Origin: CAYFSC01 sp964345695 | GTDB taxonomy: Bacteria > Bacteroidota > Rhodothermia > Rhodothermales > Salinibacteraceae | NCBI GenBank assembly: GCA_964345695.1 | Contig: CAYFSC010000151.1 | Span: 1-7,384, forward strand | Direction: 5' to 3' | Length of the DNA: 7,384 nt | Shown here: positions 6,299-7,384 of the stretch, piece after piece | Layout: each line of letters opens with the position of its first letter | Numbering within the stretch: the first letter of the stretch is position 1 | Position numbers and translations under genes: made by a program | Notes under the pieces: generated by a model | Databases searched by the model: none | What the model saw: the letters and a program-made list of their open reading frames with translations, nothing else | Told to the model about the DNA's origin: nothing

Positions 6299-6331
6299 CC
6301 CCCCACAACCCGCACCCCACAACCCGCAGCA
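6299..6331 (-). repeat. tandem 14-mer with a four-tract G-quadruplex motif
   Basis: On the plus strand two 14-nt units built on CACAACCCGCA (6304-6317 and 6318-6331) stand in tandem with two mismatches; each is itself two 7-nt halves. On the minus strand, the sense strand of the genes, this gives four guanine tracts (complements of 6323-6325, 6315-6318, 6309-6311 and 6299-6304) separated by loops of 4, 3 and 4 nt. That satisfies the canonical G-quadruplex rule of four tracts of three or more G with loops of 1-7. It begins two bases past the acid phosphatase stop codon. Confidence 0.65.
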
Positions 6332-6333
6332 CA

Positions 6334-7260
6334 TCACCGCCTTGGGCGCAGCCGGTCGTGCTTCTTTTCCAGGATGCGGAGCGGCGGAAGGCCGTAGTTG
6401 AAGTTGTAGAGCGCCGCTTCCCACGAGCCGTACTGCGCGTTCGGGAGGACGATCCAGCGCGTGCCCCAGTACTTCTGGAACGAGCGGCTGAGCGTCCGCC
6501 GGGCGGCGAGGGTGGTGTCGGCAGGCGCAGCAAAGTCGCCGAAGTTGTCGCCAATGAGCAACAGAATGCGGTACCGGTCGGCCACCCATTCGCGGCGCCC
6601 CTCCTTCGGGCCCCATCCGTCCTGCTCGTATTGCGCGAGCACGGCGTCCGGTGCGTCTTCCACCGGAAAGCCAAGCGCCTCCAGATTGTTGCGCGTGGGC
6701 GCCTCCACGTCGGCATCGCGGTTCGTAAGGTAGATCACCTGCACGCCTTCTTGTGCGGCGGTCTGCGTGAACTCGACGGCCCCCGGCACCGCCCCGGCGT
6801 TCTCCTCGCGCGTCCAGGCCTTCCAGCTGTCGGAACGGTACGTCTCGTCGTCGAGCACGAGACGGGCCTGGTAGGGGCTGTTGTCGAGCACGGTTTCGTC
6901 GACGTCGAGCACCACCGCCGGCGGCTTGCTGCGGTACGTGTCCGGTCCGTCCTCGGCCTGTTCGATGGAGGCGGTCCACTGGCTGTCGGCCAGGGCGCGC
7001 TGCATCATGACTGTGGCGAGCCGGTAGGCCTGCCGGGCGGTGCCCGCATACTCAACGGCTGTCTGCGCCCAGAGCGTGCTGTGCAGGTTTGGGTTCCGCA
7101 GGTGGGCGGTGCGGGACAGGCTGTCGGTGCGCGCCTCCAGGCTGTCCACGCGCTGCTGCAACGCGGTGGCCTCCTGCGAGGTCATTGCCGGCCGGGTGGA
7201 CTGGCAGGCGGCGAGGGCGAACACGGCCGTGAGAACGAGAAGCGGAACGAAACGAGTCAC
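6334..7260 (-). CDS. class C acid phosphatase / 5'-nucleotidase, lipoprotein e(P4) family
   Basis: A HAD-superfamily (IIIB) phosphomonoesterase anchored to the cell envelope by lipid. Relatives remove phosphate from nucleoside monophosphates and other phosphomonoesters outside the cytoplasm. The 308-residue product starts with a lipoprotein signal: MTR, a hydrophobic core, then LAAC with C19 as the lipidation site. A Gln/Glu/Leu-rich stretch at 28-50 looks like a short coiled coil. The family block LWAQTAVEYAGTARQAYRLA covers 63-82. Motif I is VVLDVDETVLDNSPY (D119 nucleophile, D121 acid/base). Motif II is LTNR (T179-R181). K219 may be the motif III lysine. Motif IV is IGDNFGDF (D238, D242). 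I chose the GTG at 7260 because it places the lipobox correctly; the frame continues upstream to the window edge, but through repeat DNA. The length is slightly greater than Haemophilus e(P4) (about 274). Substrate and which membrane holds it are inferred. Confidence 0.93.
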   Translation of the reverse strand: MTRFVPLLVLTAVFALAACQSTRPAMTSQEATALQQRVDSLEARTDSLSRTAHLRNPNLHSTLWAQTAVEYAGTARQAYRLATVMMQRALADSQWTASIEQAEDGPDTYRSKPPAVVLDVDETVLDNSPYQARLVLDDETYRSDSWKAWTREENAGAVPGAVEFTQTAAQEGVQVIYLTNRDADVEAPTRNNLEALGFPVEDAPDAVLAQYEQDGWGPKEGRREWVADRYRILLLIGDNFGDFAAPADTTLAARRTLSRSFQKYWGTRWIVLPNAQYGSWEAALYNFNYGLPPLRILEKKHDRLRPRR

Positions 7261-7282
7261 GATAGGAATTGGAGAGCTGACT

Positions 7283-7367
7283 TCGGGGACTGTGGAGACG
7301 GCGATTGCTCTGAAGGCTGCGGACACGTCGGGGACTTTGGACGCGATGGAGGCTTCGGGCACTGCGA
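7283..7367. repeat. degenerate short direct repeats upstream of the acid phosphatase
   Basis: On the plus strand TCGGGGACTGTGGA (7283-7296) and TCGGGGACTTTGGA (7328-7341) match at 13 of 14 positions, and a weaker third copy begins TCGGGCACT at 7355. The stretch 7261-7384 shows no gene I can support and no Bacteroidota promoter pattern. It may be the edge of a longer repeat field, or the 3' end of an upstream gene whose remainder is outside the window. Confidence 0.5.
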
Positions 7368-7384
7368 GCGGAAGGTGTAGCCAT

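Noticed and set aside
6180..6716. N-terminal extension of the exonuclease to an ATG at 6716
   Set aside because: The extra 179 residues come from the repeat gap and from an out-of-frame reading of the acid phosphatase gene; the GTG at 6179 starts the fold directly.
7261..7362. N-terminal extension of the acid phosphatase to a GTG at 7362
   Set aside because: It would bury the lipoprotein signal peptide and lipobox cysteine 34 residues inside the protein; the added part is encoded by repeats.
5761..7380. Plus-strand open frame (539 codons) opposite the exonuclease and acid phosphatase
   Set aside because: No recognisable domain, Arg/Ser/Pro-rich composition, and it crosses repeat DNA and two well-supported minus-strand genes.

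Overview
The window is GC-rich bacterial DNA (about three fifths G+C by eye) with every recognisable gene on the minus strand. I infer a member of the Bacteroidota, most likely the Rhodothermales (Salinibacter/Rhodothermus relatives). The reasons are the high GC, six gene starts with no convincing Shine-Dalgarno sequence, a candidate promoter that fits the Bacteroidota spacing (TTG, 20 nt, TAnnTTyG), and a complex I gene set that begins at nuoJ. The assignment rests on these traits and not on any database match.

Read in the direction of transcription (from high to low coordinates), the layout is as follows. (1) 7260-6334: a lipid-anchored class C (HAD) acid phosphatase of the e(P4) type. (2) 6179-4494: a fusion of a DEDDh 3'-5' exonuclease with a UvrC-type GIY-YIG nuclease module. 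(3) 4420-2753: a full-length Ppx/GppA phosphatase with a C-terminal HD domain, followed at once by a strong hairpin. (4) A 300-base leader with a candidate promoter. (5) 2452-1943 nuoJ, 1879-1574 nuoK, and 1449 to beyond the window edge nuoL. These encode neighbouring proton-pumping membrane subunits of respiratory complex I.

Functionally the window has two parts. The upstream part handles nucleic acid and phosphate: a periplasmic or surface phosphomonoesterase, a DNA repair nuclease and a polyphosphate/(p)ppGpp phosphatase. No operon logic beyond shared strand is proven. The downstream part is energy conservation: three membrane subunits of NADH:quinone oxidoreductase that probably start their own transcription unit.

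The most unusual signal lies between the genes. Several gaps are filled with short motifs repeated at 7-nt (sometimes 8-nt) spacing, and each gap uses a different motif: CGTnnnn / nnCACGC in nuoK-nuoL, GTT / AACG in nuoJ-nuoK, TTCnnnn and a CACAACC-based 14-mer between the phosphatase and the exonuclease, and degenerate TCGGGnACT units upstream of the phosphatase. In three gaps the sequence also forms inverted repeats, giving hairpins inside otherwise standard gene clusters, and one gap contains a canonical four-tract G-quadruplex motif. They resemble the short tandem heptamer repeats known from cyanobacterial intergenic DNA. No CRISPR array, tRNA, rRNA, insertion sequence or phage gene is visible.
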